A stretch of DNA of 60,522 nt from an uncultured Litorivicinus sp. (GTDB taxonomy: Bacteria; Pseudomonadota; Gammaproteobacteria; Pseudomonadales; Litorivicinaceae), in NCBI GenBank assembly GCA_902541775.1, contig CACBSE010000005.1:1-60522 (forward strand). Direction: 5' to 3'. Each line of letters opens with the position of its first letter. Position 1 is the stretch's first letter. The notes beneath the pieces were generated by a model. That model did not search any database, was not told where the DNA came from, and saw only the letters and a list, made by a program, of their open reading frames with translations. A program made the position numbers and the translations under genes. This document shows positions 1-10,240 of the stretch, in pieces.

Positions 1-889
1 GTCCTAAGACCAACAGCGTTGTTGCCCAACCATCCGCCATAGCGCATTCCGAATCAGCAACTGTGACTGATGCCAATTGATGGGTCACCGGGCGACCAGT
101 TGAAGGATCGATGGTATGCGAAAAGGCAACGCCGTCAATCTCTCGGTAATTACGATAATCGCCAGAGGTTGCCAGAGCCGCGTTTTTGAGCGACAACAGC
201 TGTTCAACTGCTCGTTCGCCTTTCAGTGGTTTCTCAACAGCAATCTTCCAACCAAAGCCATCTTTATCACCTTTTACCCGGATTTCACCACCAATTTCGA
301 TAAGAAAATTGGCATATCCCTGATGATCAAGGAGCTCGTATAGCTGATCAACACCCAGTCCTTTGGCGATCGCAGATAAATCGAGGTATCGTTGAGATCG
401 TTTCATGATGGCAGCACCTCCGTCCGCCTCGGGAACTCGAACCGAAATAGCAGAAAAGCCGATTTGCGACTGGGCCTCTTCAATGAGTGCATCAGACGGC
501 AAAGTATCATCACCCGCGTCAGGTCCGAATCCCCATAAATTCACGATAGGGCCGACAGTTGGATCAAAAGCACCGTTTGAGATATCTGAAAATCCGAGAG
601 CCTTAGCCGTCGTTATCGCAAACAGATCACTCACTGGAAACCAAGTATTAAGATTCTCTGATTGATTGAATTGAGAAATCTCACTGGTCGGATCATAGGT
701 CGACATTTGTCGATTCACCTCAACCAGCAACGATTCAATCTCAGCCTGTAACGCAGTTTGATCGTGTGAAGCGATCGGCTTGGCAATCACAACTGACCAC
801 GTGGTTCCCATCGTTTTTCCGGAGAGCTTTTGAATCTCAAGCTCTCCCGAACATCCGCTAACCGAGGCCCATACGAAAAATGCCGCCAT
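1..889 (-). CDS. apbE: FAD:protein FMN transferase (partial, C-terminus beyond window)
   Basis: Translation of the minus strand gives an open frame running off the left edge. It begins MAAFFVWASVSGCSG, a lipobox-like start (VSGC), then KTMGTTWSVV, FDPTVGPIVNLWGFG, LDLSAIAKGLGVDQ, IEIGGEIRVKG and HTIDPSTGRPV, the hallmark blocks of ApbE/NosX lipoproteins. ApbE attaches FMN through a phosphoester bond to Thr/Ser of NqrB and NqrC on the outer face of the inner membrane, which fits its place directly downstream of nqrF. The start is uncertain. The ATG at 887-889 lies in the loop of the terminator-like hairpin at 876-904. In-frame ATG (935-937) and GTG (926-928) codons inside the end of nqrF would add a lysine-containing n-region before the hydrophobic stretch and may be the real start. 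Only the last part of the protein is missing. Confidence 0.93.
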   Translation of the reverse strand, partial: MAAFFVWASVSGCSGELEIQKLSGKTMGTTWSVVIAKPIASHDQTALQAEIESLLVEVNRQMSTYDPTSEISQFNQSENLNTWFPVSDLFAITTAKALGFSDISNGAFDPTVGPIVNLWGFGPDAGDDTLPSDALIEEAQSQIGFSAISVRVPEADGGAAIMKRSQRYLDLSAIAKGLGVDQLYELLDHQGYANFLIEIGGEIRVKGDKDGFGWKIAVEKPLKGERAVEQLLSLKNAALATSGDYRNYREIDGVAFSHTIDPSTGRPVTHQLASVTVADSECAMADGWATTLLVLG

Positions 890-904
890 GACGGCGGCAT
901 TTTT
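876..904 (-). terminator. Bidirectional rho-independent terminator-like hairpin after nqrF
   Basis: AAAAATGCCGCC and GGCGGCATTTTT form a 12-bp perfect stem around the 5-nt loop ATGAC. Either strand reads as a GC-rich stem followed by a T run. It lies 17 bp after the nqrF stop codon and covers the most obvious apbE start codon, so transcription from nqr into apbE may be attenuated here. Confidence 0.75.
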
Positions 905-920
905 TAAATCACCCAGCGGG

Positions 921-2141
921 CTAGCCACCGAAGTCATCCAACATGATGTTATCATCTTCAACCCCAAGATCTTTCAACATCTTGATAACTGCAGCATTCA
1001 TCATTGGGGGCCCACACATATAGTATTCGACATCTTCAGGTGCCGGATGGTCCTTCAAATAATTTGCAAGCACCACGTTATGGATAAAGCCAGTTTCACC
1101 TGTCCAGTTATCTTCGGGCTGAGGATCTGACAAGGCGAGATGCCATTCAAAGTTCTCATTTTCCTTCGCTAATTGATCATACTCATCTTCATAAAAGACT
1201 TCTCTCAGTGAGCGAGCGCCATACCAAAACGAGATCTTCCGCTTCGAGTTCAAACGCTTTAACTGATCAAAAATATGTGAACGCATGGGCGCCATGCCCG
1301 CACCACCACCAATGAACACCATTTCATTGTCAGTATCTCTGGCAAAAAACTCACCAAATGGACCGAATACATTGATCTTATCGCCAGGCTTCAGATTAAA
1401 GGTATACGAACTCATTTGCCCTGGAGGGAAGTCAGTTCCTGGAGGAGGCGTTGCAATTCGAATATTAAACTTAACCACGCCTTTCTCCTCGGGATAATTC
1501 GCCATTGAGTAGGCTCGAACAACAGTTTCGTTAACCTTTGATTCGATATCAAAGAAGCCAAAGCGCTCCCAATCCCCACGGTACTCGTCCTCGACGTCGA
1601 AATCAGAGAATTTCACATGATGCGGTGGCACCTCAAGCTGGACGTAACCGCCCGCCCGAAAGTCAACATTTTCTCCCTCAGGGAGCTGCAAGGTTAACTC
1701 CTTGATGAACGTGGCAACGTTGGGGTTGGATACCACTTCACATTCCCAGCGCTTCACACCAAACAGCTCAGGCTCAACCTCGATGTTCATGTCTTGCTTA
1801 ACAGCAACTTGACACGATAAACGCCAGCCTTCTTTGACCTGACCTTTGGTAAATGCAGACGCCTCGGTCGGCAGGATATCGCCTCCGCCCGACTTAATAA
1901 TACAACTGCACTGCTGACAAGAACCGCCGCCTCCACACGCAGAGGGTAGATAAATCCCAGCATCAGCGAGTGTATTCATAAGTTTACCGCCGGCGGCGAC
2001 TTTGATGCTCTGATCCGGGTTGTCATTAATCGTGATCGTAACATCCCCAGTTGAGACGAGCTTTGAACGGGCGGCAAGAATGATTGCAACGAGGCCGATG
2101 ACGACCACGGTAAACATCATAACCCCCAGAACAATGGTCAT
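921..2141 (-). CDS. nqrF: Na+-translocating NADH:quinone reductase subunit F
   Basis: NqrF takes electrons from NADH through FAD and a [2Fe-2S] centre into the sodium-pumping complex. The protein has an N-terminal membrane helix ([20 protein letters not shown]), a ferredoxin domain with the cysteine cluster [12 protein letters not shown], the flavin motif RAYSMANYP, the NAD-binding loop [12 protein letters not shown], and MCGPPMM near the C-terminus. The end, DDFGG, is typical of the family. I chose the ATG at 2141 because related proteins begin with M-(S)TIxLGV; a GTG three codons upstream is also possible. It is the last nqr gene, 21 bp after nqrE, and is followed by a terminator hairpin. 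Confidence 0.97.
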   Translation of the reverse strand: MTIVLGVMMFTVVVIGLVAIILAARSKLVSTGDVTITINDNPDQSIKVAAGGKLMNTLADAGIYLPSACGGGGSCQQCSCIIKSGGGDILPTEASAFTKGQVKEGWRLSCQVAVKQDMNIEVEPELFGVKRWECEVVSNPNVATFIKELTLQLPEGENVDFRAGGYVQLEVPPHHVKFSDFDVEDEYRGDWERFGFFDIESKVNETVVRAYSMANYPEEKGVVKFNIRIATPPPGTDFPPGQMSSYTFNLKPGDKINVFGPFGEFFARDTDNEMVFIGGGAGMAPMRSHIFDQLKRLNSKRKISFWYGARSLREVFYEDEYDQLAKENENFEWHLALSDPQPEDNWTGETGFIHNVVLANYLKDHPAPEDVEYYMCGPPMMNAAVIKMLKDLGVEDDNIMLDDFGG

Positions 2142-2162
2142 ATTTTCCACTTTCTATGCTCC

Positions 2163-2777
2163 TTAGAGTGATACGCCAGAGAAAGACATGAAGCCGAGTG
2201 ACATCAGTCCAACTGTAATAAACGTAATACCCAATCCCTTGAGGCCATCCGGTACGTCCGAGTACTTCAATTTCTCGCGCACACCTGCCAATGCGGTGAT
2301 CGCGAGAGCCCAACCAACGCCTGCGCCTAGGCCGTAGACGACAGACTCGCTAAAATTATATTCACGTTCGACCATAAACAGGGATGCACCCAAGATTGCA
2401 CAGTTCACGGTAATCAGCGGCAGAAACACACCGAGCGCGTTGTAGAGTGCAGGAACATATTTATCCAAAAACATTTCAAGAATCTGAACTAGGGCTGCAA
2501 TCACACCAATGTATGACAGCAAGCCCAAAAAACGCAGATCGACGCTCGCCAACTCAGGTGAGATCCAGGTCAATGCACCTTCTTGGAGCAGACCAGTTAG
2601 GATCAAATTGTTGACCGGGACTGTGATGGCTAGTACGACGATGACGGCAACACCAAGACCAACAGCGGTTTTAATATCCTTTGATAACGCCAAAAAAGTA
2701 CACATTCCTAGGAAGAATGCGAGCGCCATGTTCTCAATGAAAATCGCCTTAACGAAGAGGCTGATAAAATGCTCCAT
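2163..2777 (-). CDS. nqrE: Na+-translocating NADH:quinone reductase subunit E
   Basis: This is an integral membrane subunit of the sodium pump, about 204 aa with six hydrophobic segments. It begins [21 protein letters not shown], and a later segment reads [15 protein letters not shown], the NCA(I) block that carries one of the conserved cysteines thought to bind an intramembrane iron centre with NqrD. It starts one base after the nqrD stop and is translated in the tight nqrABCDEF operon. Its length matches the usual family size. It resembles RnfA/RsxA, but the flanking nqr genes settle the assignment. Confidence 0.97.
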   Translation of the reverse strand: MEHFISLFVKAIFIENMALAFFLGMCTFLALSKDIKTAVGLGVAVIVVLAITVPVNNLILTGLLQEGALTWISPELASVDLRFLGLLSYIGVIAALVQILEMFLDKYVPALYNALGVFLPLITVNCAILGASLFMVEREYNFSESVVYGLGAGVGWALAITALAGVREKLKYSDVPDGLKGLGITFITVGLMSLGFMSFSGVSL

Positions 2778-2778
2778 C

Positions 2779-3438
2779 CTAGGCCTCCTTCATCTTACTA
2801 TTCGGCGCGATCTTAAATTCGTCCACTTCGACCTGTGAGGTCTTCCAAGCGCGGATACCCCAAATGATAAAGCCAATGATAAAGAACGCAGATGGCGGGA
2901 GTAACATCATTCCGTTGGTGTAATACCAACCACCTTCAGTTATCTTGGTCAGAATCTCAACACCGAACAAGGAGCCTGACCCAAACAACTCGCGGATGAA
3001 GCCAACGACCATCAGAATAGCGCTGTATCCCAGCCCGTTTCCAATCCCATCAATAAACGACTCGACTGGACCGTTTTTCATTGCGAAGGCTTCGGCGCGT
3101 CCCATGACGATGCAGTTGGTAATGATCAAGCCAACAAATACTGATAGTTGTTTCGAGATCTCATAAGCGAAAGCTTTCAAGATCTGATCAACCACGATTA
3201 CCAGGGATGCGATGATGGTCATTTGTACGATAATACGAATCGAGCTTGGAATTTGTGACCGAATCACAGAAACAAATAAACCAGAGAATGCGGTCACCGC
3301 AATCACCGCCAATGACATAACAAATGCGACAGACATACTTGAAGTTACAGCAAGTGCCGAACAAATACCCAGCACCTGAAGGGCAATTGGGTTATCGTTG
3401 ACGACCGGGTCGAACAAAAGCTCCTTGGATTTCGCCAT
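2779..3438 (-). CDS. nqrD: Na+-translocating NADH:quinone reductase subunit D
   Basis: A 219-aa integral membrane subunit beginning [20 protein letters not shown], the standard NqrD opening. The segment [17 protein letters not shown] holds the conserved TNC cysteine that pairs with that of NqrE around the intramembrane iron centre, and the block [12 protein letters not shown] is typical. The start codon overlaps the nqrC stop (TAATG), which implies translational coupling. It is paralogous to RnfE/RsxE; gene order identifies it as NqrD. Confidence 0.97.
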   Translation of the reverse strand: MAKSKELLFDPVVNDNPIALQVLGICSALAVTSSMSVAFVMSLAVIAVTAFSGLFVSVIRSQIPSSIRIIVQMTIIASLVIVVDQILKAFAYEISKQLSVFVGLIITNCIVMGRAEAFAMKNGPVESFIDGIGNGLGYSAILMVVGFIRELFGSGSLFGVEILTKITEGGWYYTNGMMLLPPSAFFIIGFIIWGIRAWKTSQVEVDEFKIAPNSKMKEA

Positions 3439-4202
3439 TAGATCTGCCCTTGTTTCACATTATCCAAAAACGGCTTGAACCCCGCATCCGACATCCAAAA
3501 TTTAACGAGATTATCAACGCCCCGCGAGGTTATCGTTGCCCCTGATAATCCATCAACTCCATAACTATCTGAGCGATCGGCACCACCCTTCACCAAGCGC
3601 AATGCCACTGCGTCACCATCATAGACTTGCTTTCCGGTCCACTGCGCTTTCCAGTTTGGATTATCAACCTCACCACCCAAGCCAGGCGTCTCCGCATGCT
3701 CATAGAAACCCAAGCCTGCCACTGTATTCGCATCGCCCTCAAGCGCCATGAATCCGTACAGTGTTGACCACAGACCGTATCCATGAATTGGAAGGATAAT
3801 CTTCTCGATCTGGCCACCAGACTCAATGAGATAAATTTTTGCGACCTTCGCTTGCCGCTTGATTAGAGCTATGTCTTCCTCACCCGATAATACACGGTTC
3901 ATTGATGGATCTTTGGCTGCTTTACGTTGGTCGTAACCATCAGGATCCATTCCTTCAACATACTCACCGGTTTCCAGATTCACAAGGCGTGTCGAGACTA
4001 ATTCAAATTGTTCTTGGACTGTTTGTTGCGGATCATACAGTCCCGCAGCCTGCAAGATATTCATTTGCATATTGGCTTGTTCGTTGACTGCTTGTGCTGG
4101 ACGTAAAATAACAGCCGAAGCACTCACCACAACGGAACACACCAAGCACAGCAACAGTGCAACCGTTATCGTCTTCTGTATCGATTCGTTACTGGACGAC
4201 AC
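3438..4202 (-). CDS. nqrC: Na+-translocating NADH:quinone reductase subunit C
   Basis: NqrC is the periplasm-facing subunit with covalently bound FMN. It has one N-terminal membrane helix ([22 protein letters not shown]) and, near residue 223, the flavinylation motif [10 protein letters not shown], whose Thr receives FMN from ApbE. The start is a GTG at 4200-4202 preceded by GGGAGC, giving [10 protein letters not shown] as in other NqrC proteins. A longer reading upstream would run through the end of nqrB and is unlikely. The start overlaps the nqrB stop by 14 bases and the stop overlaps the nqrD start. The length of about 254 aa is normal. Confidence 0.96.
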   Translation of the reverse strand: MSSSNESIQKTITVALLLCLVCSVVVSASAVILRPAQAVNEQANMQMNILQAAGLYDPQQTVQEQFELVSTRLVNLETGEYVEGMDPDGYDQRKAAKDPSMNRVLSGEEDIALIKRQAKVAKIYLIESGGQIEKIILPIHGYGLWSTLYGFMALEGDANTVAGLGFYEHAETPGLGGEVDNPNWKAQWTGKQVYDGDAVALRLVKGGADRSDSYGVDGLSGATITSRGVDNLVKFWMSDAGFKPFLDNVKQGQI

Positions 4203-5421
4203 TACGCAGCTCCCTTCGTTTAATATTCGCCTGAACCACAAAGTGATCGATCAGAGGCGCAAACAGGTTACCGAACAAAATCGCGAGCATGATTCCTTCC
4301 GGGAATGCAGGATTCACGACCCGGATCAGCACCGCCATCAATCCAATGAGACCGCCATACCAATATTTGCCCGCATTTGTCATAGATGCAGAGACAGGAT
4401 CTGTCGCCATAAACATCATACCGAATGCAAACCCACCAACCACGAGATGCCAATACCAAGGAACACTGAACATTGGATTGGTGTCTGAACCGATCACGTT
4501 AAACAGAAGCGATGTCAGTACCATTCCTAAGAACACGCCAAGAACAATCCGCCAGTTGGCGATACCCATCACCAGAAGCACAGCACCTCCGATGAGAATT
4601 GCGAGCGTCGATACCTCACCAATCGACCCGGGTACGTTACCAACGAACGCGTCAAACCATGTGAAATTTGATATCACTTGATTCGCTGATGCCAGTGCGT
4701 CCACCCCACCTTGCGCCATCATGCCGAGAGCTGATGCACCCGTGTAGCCATCGGCTGCAACCCAAACCGCATCGCCCGAGATCTGCGCTGGGTATGCGAA
4801 ATACAGAAAGGCACGACCCGTCAACGCAGGGTTTAGGAAATTCTTACCAGTACCACCAAAAACTTCTTTGCCGACAACCACCCCAAAGGTAATCCCAAGC
4901 GCAGCCTGCCAGAGCGGCAAGTCTGGTGGGCACGTTAAGGAGAAAAGAATCGATGTCACGAAGAAACCTTCGTTCACCTCATGTCCGCGAACCGAGGCAA
5001 ACAACACTTCCCAAAAACCACCAACGATGAATACGGTCGCGTAAATTGGCAAGAAGAAAGCGAAACCATAGACCAAATTCGACCACGTCGATGGATTCTT
5101 CCAATATTCAGCGCCGGCGAGGCCTTCGATAAACGCGCCACGCAGTCCATCCGGTGCGATTGCTCCGGCAGCGATCGCTTCTGAGGCATTCTGCCCCAAG
5201 AAAAATGCACCAAAGAAAATCGCCGGGAAAGTACAAAACCATACCGTGATCATGATGCGTTTCAAATCAATCCCATCACGCACGTGTGCGGTCGACTTCG
5301 TGGTCGTCCCTGGCGCATAAAAAATGGTATCTACAGCCTCGTAGAGCGCATAGAACTTCTGATATTTTCCACCTGGGTGGAAATTTGGTTCGATGCGGTC
5401 GAGATATGCGCGTAGTGACAT
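4189..5421 (-). CDS. nqrB: Na+-translocating NADH:quinone reductase subunit B
   Basis: NqrB is the large membrane subunit, with ten predicted helices, riboflavin and a covalent FMN; it forms the sodium path. Recognisable blocks are [33 protein letters not shown], and [31 protein letters not shown]. The FMN-attachment motif reads [11 protein letters not shown], so the attachment position (about residue 230, codon 4732-4734) is Ser (TCA) where the classical Vibrio enzyme has Thr. The ATG at 5421 follows GGAG and lies two bases after the nqrA stop; the TTG two codons earlier is not needed. All other family features appear intact. Confidence 0.96.
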   Translation of the reverse strand: MSLRAYLDRIEPNFHPGGKYQKFYALYEAVDTIFYAPGTTTKSTAHVRDGIDLKRIMITVWFCTFPAIFFGAFFLGQNASEAIAAGAIAPDGLRGAFIEGLAGAEYWKNPSTWSNLVYGFAFFLPIYATVFIVGGFWEVLFASVRGHEVNEGFFVTSILFSLTCPPDLPLWQAALGITFGVVVGKEVFGGTGKNFLNPALTGRAFLYFAYPAQISGDAVWVAADGYTGASALGMMAQGGVDALASANQVISNFTWFDAFVGNVPGSIGEVSTLAILIGGAVLLVMGIANWRIVLGVFLGMVLTSLLFNVIGSDTNPMFSVPWYWHLVVGGFAFGMMFMATDPVSASMTNAGKYWYGGLIGLMAVLIRVVNPAFPEGIMLAILFGNLFAPLIDHFVVQANIKRRELRSVVQ

Positions 5422-5423
5422 CT

Positions 5424-6755
5424 TCAACTCTCCAACTCGATTGTCGTTAAATTATCCCTAAGAATTGGTCCATATTCGTATTTGCCTGGACACACGTAAG
5501 TGCACAGCGCAAGATCTTCTTCAGCGAGCTCAAGCGCCCCAAGCTTTACCGCCATGTCCGTATCGCCAACGATTAACGAACGCAACAACTGTGTTGGCAA
5601 AATATCGAGCGGCATTATTTTTTCGTAAGTCCCAACTGGCACCATGGCTCGCGGCGAACCGTTGGTGTTAGTCGTAAAGTCTACTAATTTAGTGGGTACT
5701 AATTTCGACAAATAAATCCCCATTACGGAATGCTTGTTGGTCCCGGGCGATAACCACCCGAATGGCACGCGGTGCGTCCCCTCTTCGAGCACCGAAATTT
5801 GTTGGTGATAACGACCAAGATAGCCATAGAAGCCGGCAGATGTGCGACCGCCTAAGATCGACCCTGAAACAATCCGATGTGACCCATCGATCAACTCACC
5901 AGTGGTCAACTCGTCTAAAGATGCACCGACTCGAGTCAGAACCAAGCGAGGAGACTTCACCGAGGGTCCCGCCAAACTCACAACCCGCTCTGTCGCCAAA
6001 ATACCTTCTTTCAACAGACGGCCAATAGCAATCACGTCTTGCGCGGAAACATGCCATACTTCTTTACCTTCACCGACTGGATCAAGATGATGGATATGAG
6101 TCCCAACCAGTCCCGCAGGGTGCTTACCGGAAAATGTTTCGACTTGTGCTGGCCCGGCATCAAACGAGGCCTTCGGATCACGGCAAACAAAGATCGTGCC
6201 TTCTGTTAAATTCGAGATGACTGAAATACCGTCAACAAAGGCTGCAGGTTGCCGAGCGATCGCAAGTGCCTGATCGGCGGCTAGTGGGTTGGTATCCATT
6301 GCGTTCACAAATATCGAATGTGGAACTGCGTCAATCGCAGGAATCTTTTCATAAGGCCGACGACGAATTGCGGTCCATAGCCCACTTTCGACCAACTCAT
6401 CGACAACTACTTCGCGCGTCAACGCGCTGAGATCCTGATGCGCTTTAAATTTGACAGCGGTGTCTTTTCCGTCGAGCTCAACCACCACTGATTGAAAGAC
6501 GCGACGCTCTCCCCGATTGATCTCGACCACTGTCCCAGATCCTGGGGCTGTGAACATGACGCCTTCGTTCTTCTTGTCGGAGAACAGTGGTTGACCCAGT
6601 TTTACCCTATCGCCCTCCTTCACCAACATTGTGGGCTTCATTCCAGGATAATCAGACCCAATCAAGGCAACACGGGTGACCGCTTGACTGTCTCCGACTT
6701 CCTGCTTTGGTGATCCTTTGATGGGTAAATCTAACCCGGTTTTGATCTCGATCAT
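5424..6755 (-). CDS. nqrA: Na+-translocating NADH:quinone reductase subunit A
   Basis: First gene of the nqr operon, encoding the cytoplasmic subunit that binds ubiquinone. The start [17 protein letters not shown] and the blocks [36 protein letters not shown] and DPLE-like [17 protein letters not shown] are typical of NqrA. I use the ATG at 6755 since related proteins begin M-I-(K/E)-IKxGLDLP; an in-frame extension of 20 residues upstream is non-homologous. The length of 443 aa is normal. A TATAAT box lies about 85 bases upstream of the start codon. Confidence 0.96.
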   Translation of the reverse strand: MIEIKTGLDLPIKGSPKQEVGDSQAVTRVALIGSDYPGMKPTMLVKEGDRVKLGQPLFSDKKNEGVMFTAPGSGTVVEINRGERRVFQSVVVELDGKDTAVKFKAHQDLSALTREVVVDELVESGLWTAIRRRPYEKIPAIDAVPHSIFVNAMDTNPLAADQALAIARQPAAFVDGISVISNLTEGTIFVCRDPKASFDAGPAQVETFSGKHPAGLVGTHIHHLDPVGEGKEVWHVSAQDVIAIGRLLKEGILATERVVSLAGPSVKSPRLVLTRVGASLDELTTGELIDGSHRIVSGSILGGRTSAGFYGYLGRYHQQISVLEEGTHRVPFGWLSPGTNKHSVMGIYLSKLVPTKLVDFTTNTNGSPRAMVPVGTYEKIMPLDILPTQLLRSLIVGDTDMAVKLGALELAEEDLALCTYVCPGKYEYGPILRDNLTTIELES

Positions 6756-6840
6756 CGAGTCCATTCCTACCTTGAATTTGTGACCCTTTTGGAAGGTTTT
6801 CACGTAATAGCGCAAAGACCAAAGTGGATTGAGGAGCCAG

Positions 6841-6846
6841 ATTATA
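6841..6846 (-). promoter_or_regulatory. Candidate -10 box of the nqr operon
   Basis: The minus strand reads TATAAT here, 85 bases before the nqrA start. No strong -35 is seen 16-18 bases upstream (best is TGGCGA). The rest of 6756-7066 shows no gene. Confidence 0.4.
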
Positions 6847-7066
6847 AGAAGACTTGCACTGATTCGCCAGACTCAAACCAACATTTCGACCATTTTTTCG
6901 CACCTGCAAAAAAGAAAATTGGATGCACTGACAATGCTGTAAGACATCACCGACAGATTCACTGCATCATGCTTGTTTTGTTCTAACCACAATCGAGGGA
7001 AGAGCGCGACGAATTTGACACATTGACAATAAACCCGCTATCGCAAAGGCTGGCGCGGATATTCAA

Positions 7067-7753
7067 CAGTCCAAACCTGCGTCGTCTCCTTCACCGTCCG
7101 GCGAGTATATCATCTTCGTTGACGAGTCGACGGATGCATGTATGGATCCAATTGATCCGTGATTCCCGATGTTGAATCTTGTGTTCTGTACTATCCGAAA
7201 AGACCATTACCTCGACCACGTCGTACCCAACTTAAAAGCACTCAAATCAGAGATGCGCCGGAAAACTAGCGTCCTTGCGCGGTTGCGCGATTAGTCGATC
7301 TAGCAACGCTGGATGATCGAACTGCTTGCCTGGATCGATCAAATCGAAACCTCAGTGGTCAGTGCATGTATCGGGAAGGTCGCATTATTGAGGCATTATG
7401 CGCATCCGTTTGATCCCTATGATCTCTCCATTCGCTTTAGCCTCGCACGTACCCGCCAATTTCTAGCGCTGAATCACCAAGCTCACAGATGCACTCAACT
7501 GATTTTCGAAAGCCGTGGCGAACGTCACGATCGTGCCGCACAGATCGAATTCCCACAGATTCTTACACGAGCCAGTCCGCTCGGACACCACCAGCGAGAT
7601 TTTAGTCGATTCCCGATCGAGCCCGTATTTATCTCAAAACAATCAAATCTTGCAGGTCATCAACTGTGCGGCCTGCCTGCTCGCCCACTTGCGAAGTGGA
7701 GTTTTGACTCGAATTCCATTCAACGACCAGTGCAAATGATCGAACCGACATAA
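7067..7753 (+). pseudogene. Degraded DUF3800 gene
   Basis: One reading frame gives SGEYIIFVDESTDACMDPID, then a TGA at 7160-7162, then FPMLNLVFCTIRKDHYLDHVVPNLKALK, two further in-frame TAG codons near 7289-7305, and then a long open tract. That tract contains YAHPFDPYDLSIRFSLAR, LIFESRGE and KQSNLAGHQLCGLPARPLAK, ending in MIEPT. These blocks match DUF3800 proteins (FVDESGD start, HExxIRK centre, FE(A/S)RGKKED, KSNSxGLQLADLxARP end), a family with an RNase H-like fold of unclear role often found near mobile elements. The three stops lie in the correct frame, so the gene decayed by substitution. No intact start codon is visible. Confidence 0.72.
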
Positions 7754-7815
7754 ATCGCACATAAGGTGTTCCTACAAACAGAATGGCAACGACCGACGCG
7801 ATCGAGACCCGGCCC

Positions 7816-8142
7816 CTATTTCAATGGATACACACGAGTCAACCCCTCGGCAAACGACTCACATGCTCCTCGATAACCACTCCAACTGGTTTTTCGAACA
7901 ATCCCATCCATATCAGCCCAAACTTCAACATTACAGGGCTCGATGTGACTTTCTTTGAACCAGCGATATCGAGTTCGGTCGGCATCGTCGCTTGTCTCAG
8001 CTGGTTGGCCAAGCGCATCGACGAGATGACTCACGTTTTGACTCATCGCAAAATTGAGACCGCTATTCATCCGATCAATCGCTTGAGACGCACACCCAGC
8101 GAGACCCAAAATCAAAGCACCACCTATCAGCCACTGTTTCAT
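7816..8142 (-). CDS. Small lipoprotein of unknown function
   Basis: The 108-aa product begins with a clear lipoprotein signal, MKQWLIGGALILGLAGCAS (lipobox LAGC), so it is probably anchored in a membrane on the periplasmic side. The mature part (NVSHLVDALGQPAETSDDADRTRYRW) resembles short bacterial lipoproteins of the SmpA/OmlA-like kind, in which a G-x-P segment is followed by a Tyr-Trp strand, but I cannot assign a family. A GGAGG sequence precedes the ATG. It is divergent from the sugar dehydrogenase gene at 8240. Confidence 0.75.
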   Translation of the reverse strand: MKQWLIGGALILGLAGCASQAIDRMNSGLNFAMSQNVSHLVDALGQPAETSDDADRTRYRWFKESHIEPCNVEVWADMDGIVRKTSWSGYRGACESFAEGLTRVYPLK

Positions 8143-8239
8143 TGTCGTATCCTCCTTTCAATCGCAGCAAAAGCTTACTGCGTCCACTTGAAAATCGATA
8201 GCTCGATCAGCATATTCCCACCGGTCTGGTGGAGTTCCA

Positions 8240-9334
8240 ATGTTTTCTTACACGCGATATTGCTTACTCATTTTGGCACCTGTTTTTTTGGTGTTTAGCA
8301 TCGCTGTCAGCGGCTCGCCACGGGTTGAAGTGGTTGCAACTGACTTCAATCGACCATGGTCAATCACGTGGATCAACAAGACCCAGGTCCTGATCTCTGA
8401 ACGCTCTGGACAATTAATCCATTTAGATCTCACTTCGAATGATCGCACTGCTATTCGCAACGTCCCACCTGTCACCGCAGTCGGCCAGGGTGGTTTACTG
8501 GACGTGCAAGTCACGACCCTCGGGGACACACTTTGGGTTTATCTGGCGCTGTCAGGTGTTAACGATAACCAAACAACAGGCACTGAGCTCTGGCGCGCCC
8601 GGTTACACAACAAAGCACTTACGGATATCACTCAGCTCTATACCATGTCTTTGACAACTACATCTGGCCGTCATTTCGGGGGTAGGATCGCTCTGACCGA
8701 TCAACACGTATTTTTAACGATTGGGGATCGTGGAGAACGCGAACGAGCCCAAGATATTTCAGACCCAGCCGGTTCGATTATCCGACTCAACCTTGATGGC
8801 AGCATCCCATCTGATAATCCAATCTTCGCAGCACCAAATGCCCGCCCAGAACTTTATTCTGTGGGGCACCGAAATCCTCAAGGCCTTGCTTTCGATTCCA
8901 AGGGCCATCTATATGCTCACGAACATGGTCCCCAAGGTGGTGATGAAATCAACCGTATCGAAGCTGGCCTCAATTATGGTTGGCCAACGATTACCTATGG
9001 ACGCAACTACGGGATCGGCACCGCCATCGGAGAGGGTGCCGAAAAAGAAGGGCTCGAACAACCTCTCATCTACTGGAGTCCATCCATTGCCCCCTCGGGC
9101 ATGACATTTTATTCAGGAAAACAATTTCCCGAATGGAAAAATAATTTGTTCGTGGGGGCACTCAAGGCGCAAATGCTTGTGCGACTGGCTTTTGAGAACG
9201 GTAGACTCAAGCGAAAAGAGCGCTTGTATCGCGGCGAGTATGGACGCATCCGGGATGTTCGCGAGGGCCCCGACGGCGCACTTTACTTACTGACTGATTC
9301 AACGCGTGGACAACTGCTTCGAATCACGCCTTAA
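8240..9334 (+). CDS. PQQ-dependent sugar dehydrogenase family protein (YliI-like)
   Basis: A 364-aa exported protein: the N-terminus (YCLLILAPVFLVFSIAVSG) is a signal peptide. The mature part follows the glucose/sorbosone dehydrogenase beta-propeller family, with VATDFNRPWSITWI, LISERSGQLIHLD, GQGGLLDVQ, GGRIALT, SDNPIFA, SVGHRNPQGLAFD, EHGPQGGDEINRIEAGLNYGWP, and SIAPSGMTFYSG. Relatives such as E. coli YliI (Asd) oxidise aldose sugars in the periplasm with PQQ. No PQQ synthesis gene is in the window. GGAG precedes the ATG. The stop overlaps the convergent hydrolase gene by 11 bases. Confidence 0.88.
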   Translation: MFSYTRYCLLILAPVFLVFSIAVSGSPRVEVVATDFNRPWSITWINKTQVLISERSGQLIHLDLTSNDRTAIRNVPPVTAVGQGGLLDVQVTTLGDTLWVYLALSGVNDNQTTGTELWRARLHNKALTDITQLYTMSLTTTSGRHFGGRIALTDQHVFLTIGDRGERERAQDISDPAGSIIRLNLDGSIPSDNPIFAAPNARPELYSVGHRNPQGLAFDSKGHLYAHEHGPQGGDEINRIEAGLNYGWPTITYGRNYGIGTAIGEGAEKEGLEQPLIYWSPSIAPSGMTFYSGKQFPEWKNNLFVGALKAQMLVRLAFENGRLKRKERLYRGEYGRIRDVREGPDGALYLLTDSTRGQLLRITP

Positions 9335-10127
9335 AGTCGCGATGCTGAGTCATTACAGGAACCGACGAACGAACTGATTGTACGCGATCCAAGATAAGAT
9401 CGACCGTCAGTACACCGGGCTCATCGGATAACTCGCCAAGGCAATCTCCCCACGGATCGTAAACGACAGAATGCCCGTAGGTTTCGCGCCCTTCGGTTGT
9501 CCTACCACACTGCCCTGCGGCAACCATAAAACAACCATTTTCGATTGCGCGAGCACGCAACAAGGTTGACCAATGCGCCTGACCCGTGGTCTTCGTAAAT
9601 GCAGCAGGCACCACCACAAGATCAGCACCTGCTAACCCATAATGACGATAGAGTGCAGGAAAGCGAAGGTCGAAACAGATGGAGAGACCCACTGTCCAAT
9701 CCTGAATAGATGTCATGATGGGACTTGAACCCGCGTCGAAAAGTACGCTTTCTCGATAACTTTCTCCCGAAGTCAAATCCACGTCGAACAGGTGAATTTT
9801 GTCGTAGGTCGCCTGAATCACTCCCTGTGGGTTGATCACCAAGGTTCGGTTTTTAACACCTTGGTCAGTGGCCATAATCAATGATCCGACAATGAGCGTT
9901 ACTGCATGATGAGCCGCATAATGTCTCAAGCGATGGACCTCGGGTGCGTCAATCGTTAGGGCCTGCGCTCTCGAAATTGCCTGATTTGAAGACAAACACA
10001 ACGCGCACTCAGGTAAAAGAATGACGTCAGGTTCTGCTGTCACCGCTTCATCCATCAGAGGGTACAGCCTGCCCTCAGAGATTGCCAAGTCAGGCTCAGC
10101 GGTATACTGGATACAACTTATGCGCAT
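9324..10127 (-). CDS. Carbon-nitrogen hydrolase (nitrilase superfamily, Nit1/Nit2-like)
   Basis: A cytoplasmic amidase-type enzyme of 267 aa. The catalytic triad of the superfamily is visible: Glu in LLPECALCL, Lys in TYDKIHLFDVD, and Cys in GLSICFDLRFP. A second conserved Glu probably lies in the C-terminal half (ENGCFMVAAGQCG context). The pattern KIHLFDVD and CFDLRFP is that of the Nit1/Nit2 branch, whose members hydrolyse deaminated glutathione or omega-amides; the exact substrate cannot be read from the sequence. It is monocistronic in this window and convergent with the sugar dehydrogenase gene. Confidence 0.88.
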   Translation of the reverse strand: MRISCIQYTAEPDLAISEGRLYPLMDEAVTAEPDVILLPECALCLSSNQAISRAQALTIDAPEVHRLRHYAAHHAVTLIVGSLIMATDQGVKNRTLVINPQGVIQATYDKIHLFDVDLTSGESYRESVLFDAGSSPIMTSIQDWTVGLSICFDLRFPALYRHYGLAGADLVVVPAAFTKTTGQAHWSTLLRARAIENGCFMVAAGQCGRTTEGRETYGHSVVYDPWGDCLGELSDEPGVLTVDLILDRVQSVRSSVPVMTQHRDFKA

Positions 10128-10240
10128 GAATCCTCCAGTTACTGAGGATAACAGAGATGTGAATGTACACCCTATCGATCTCTAAGCGAGTGACTTTGAT
10201 GCGTTGCAGACGGATAACATCGCCGACCAGCGCACTCTCT

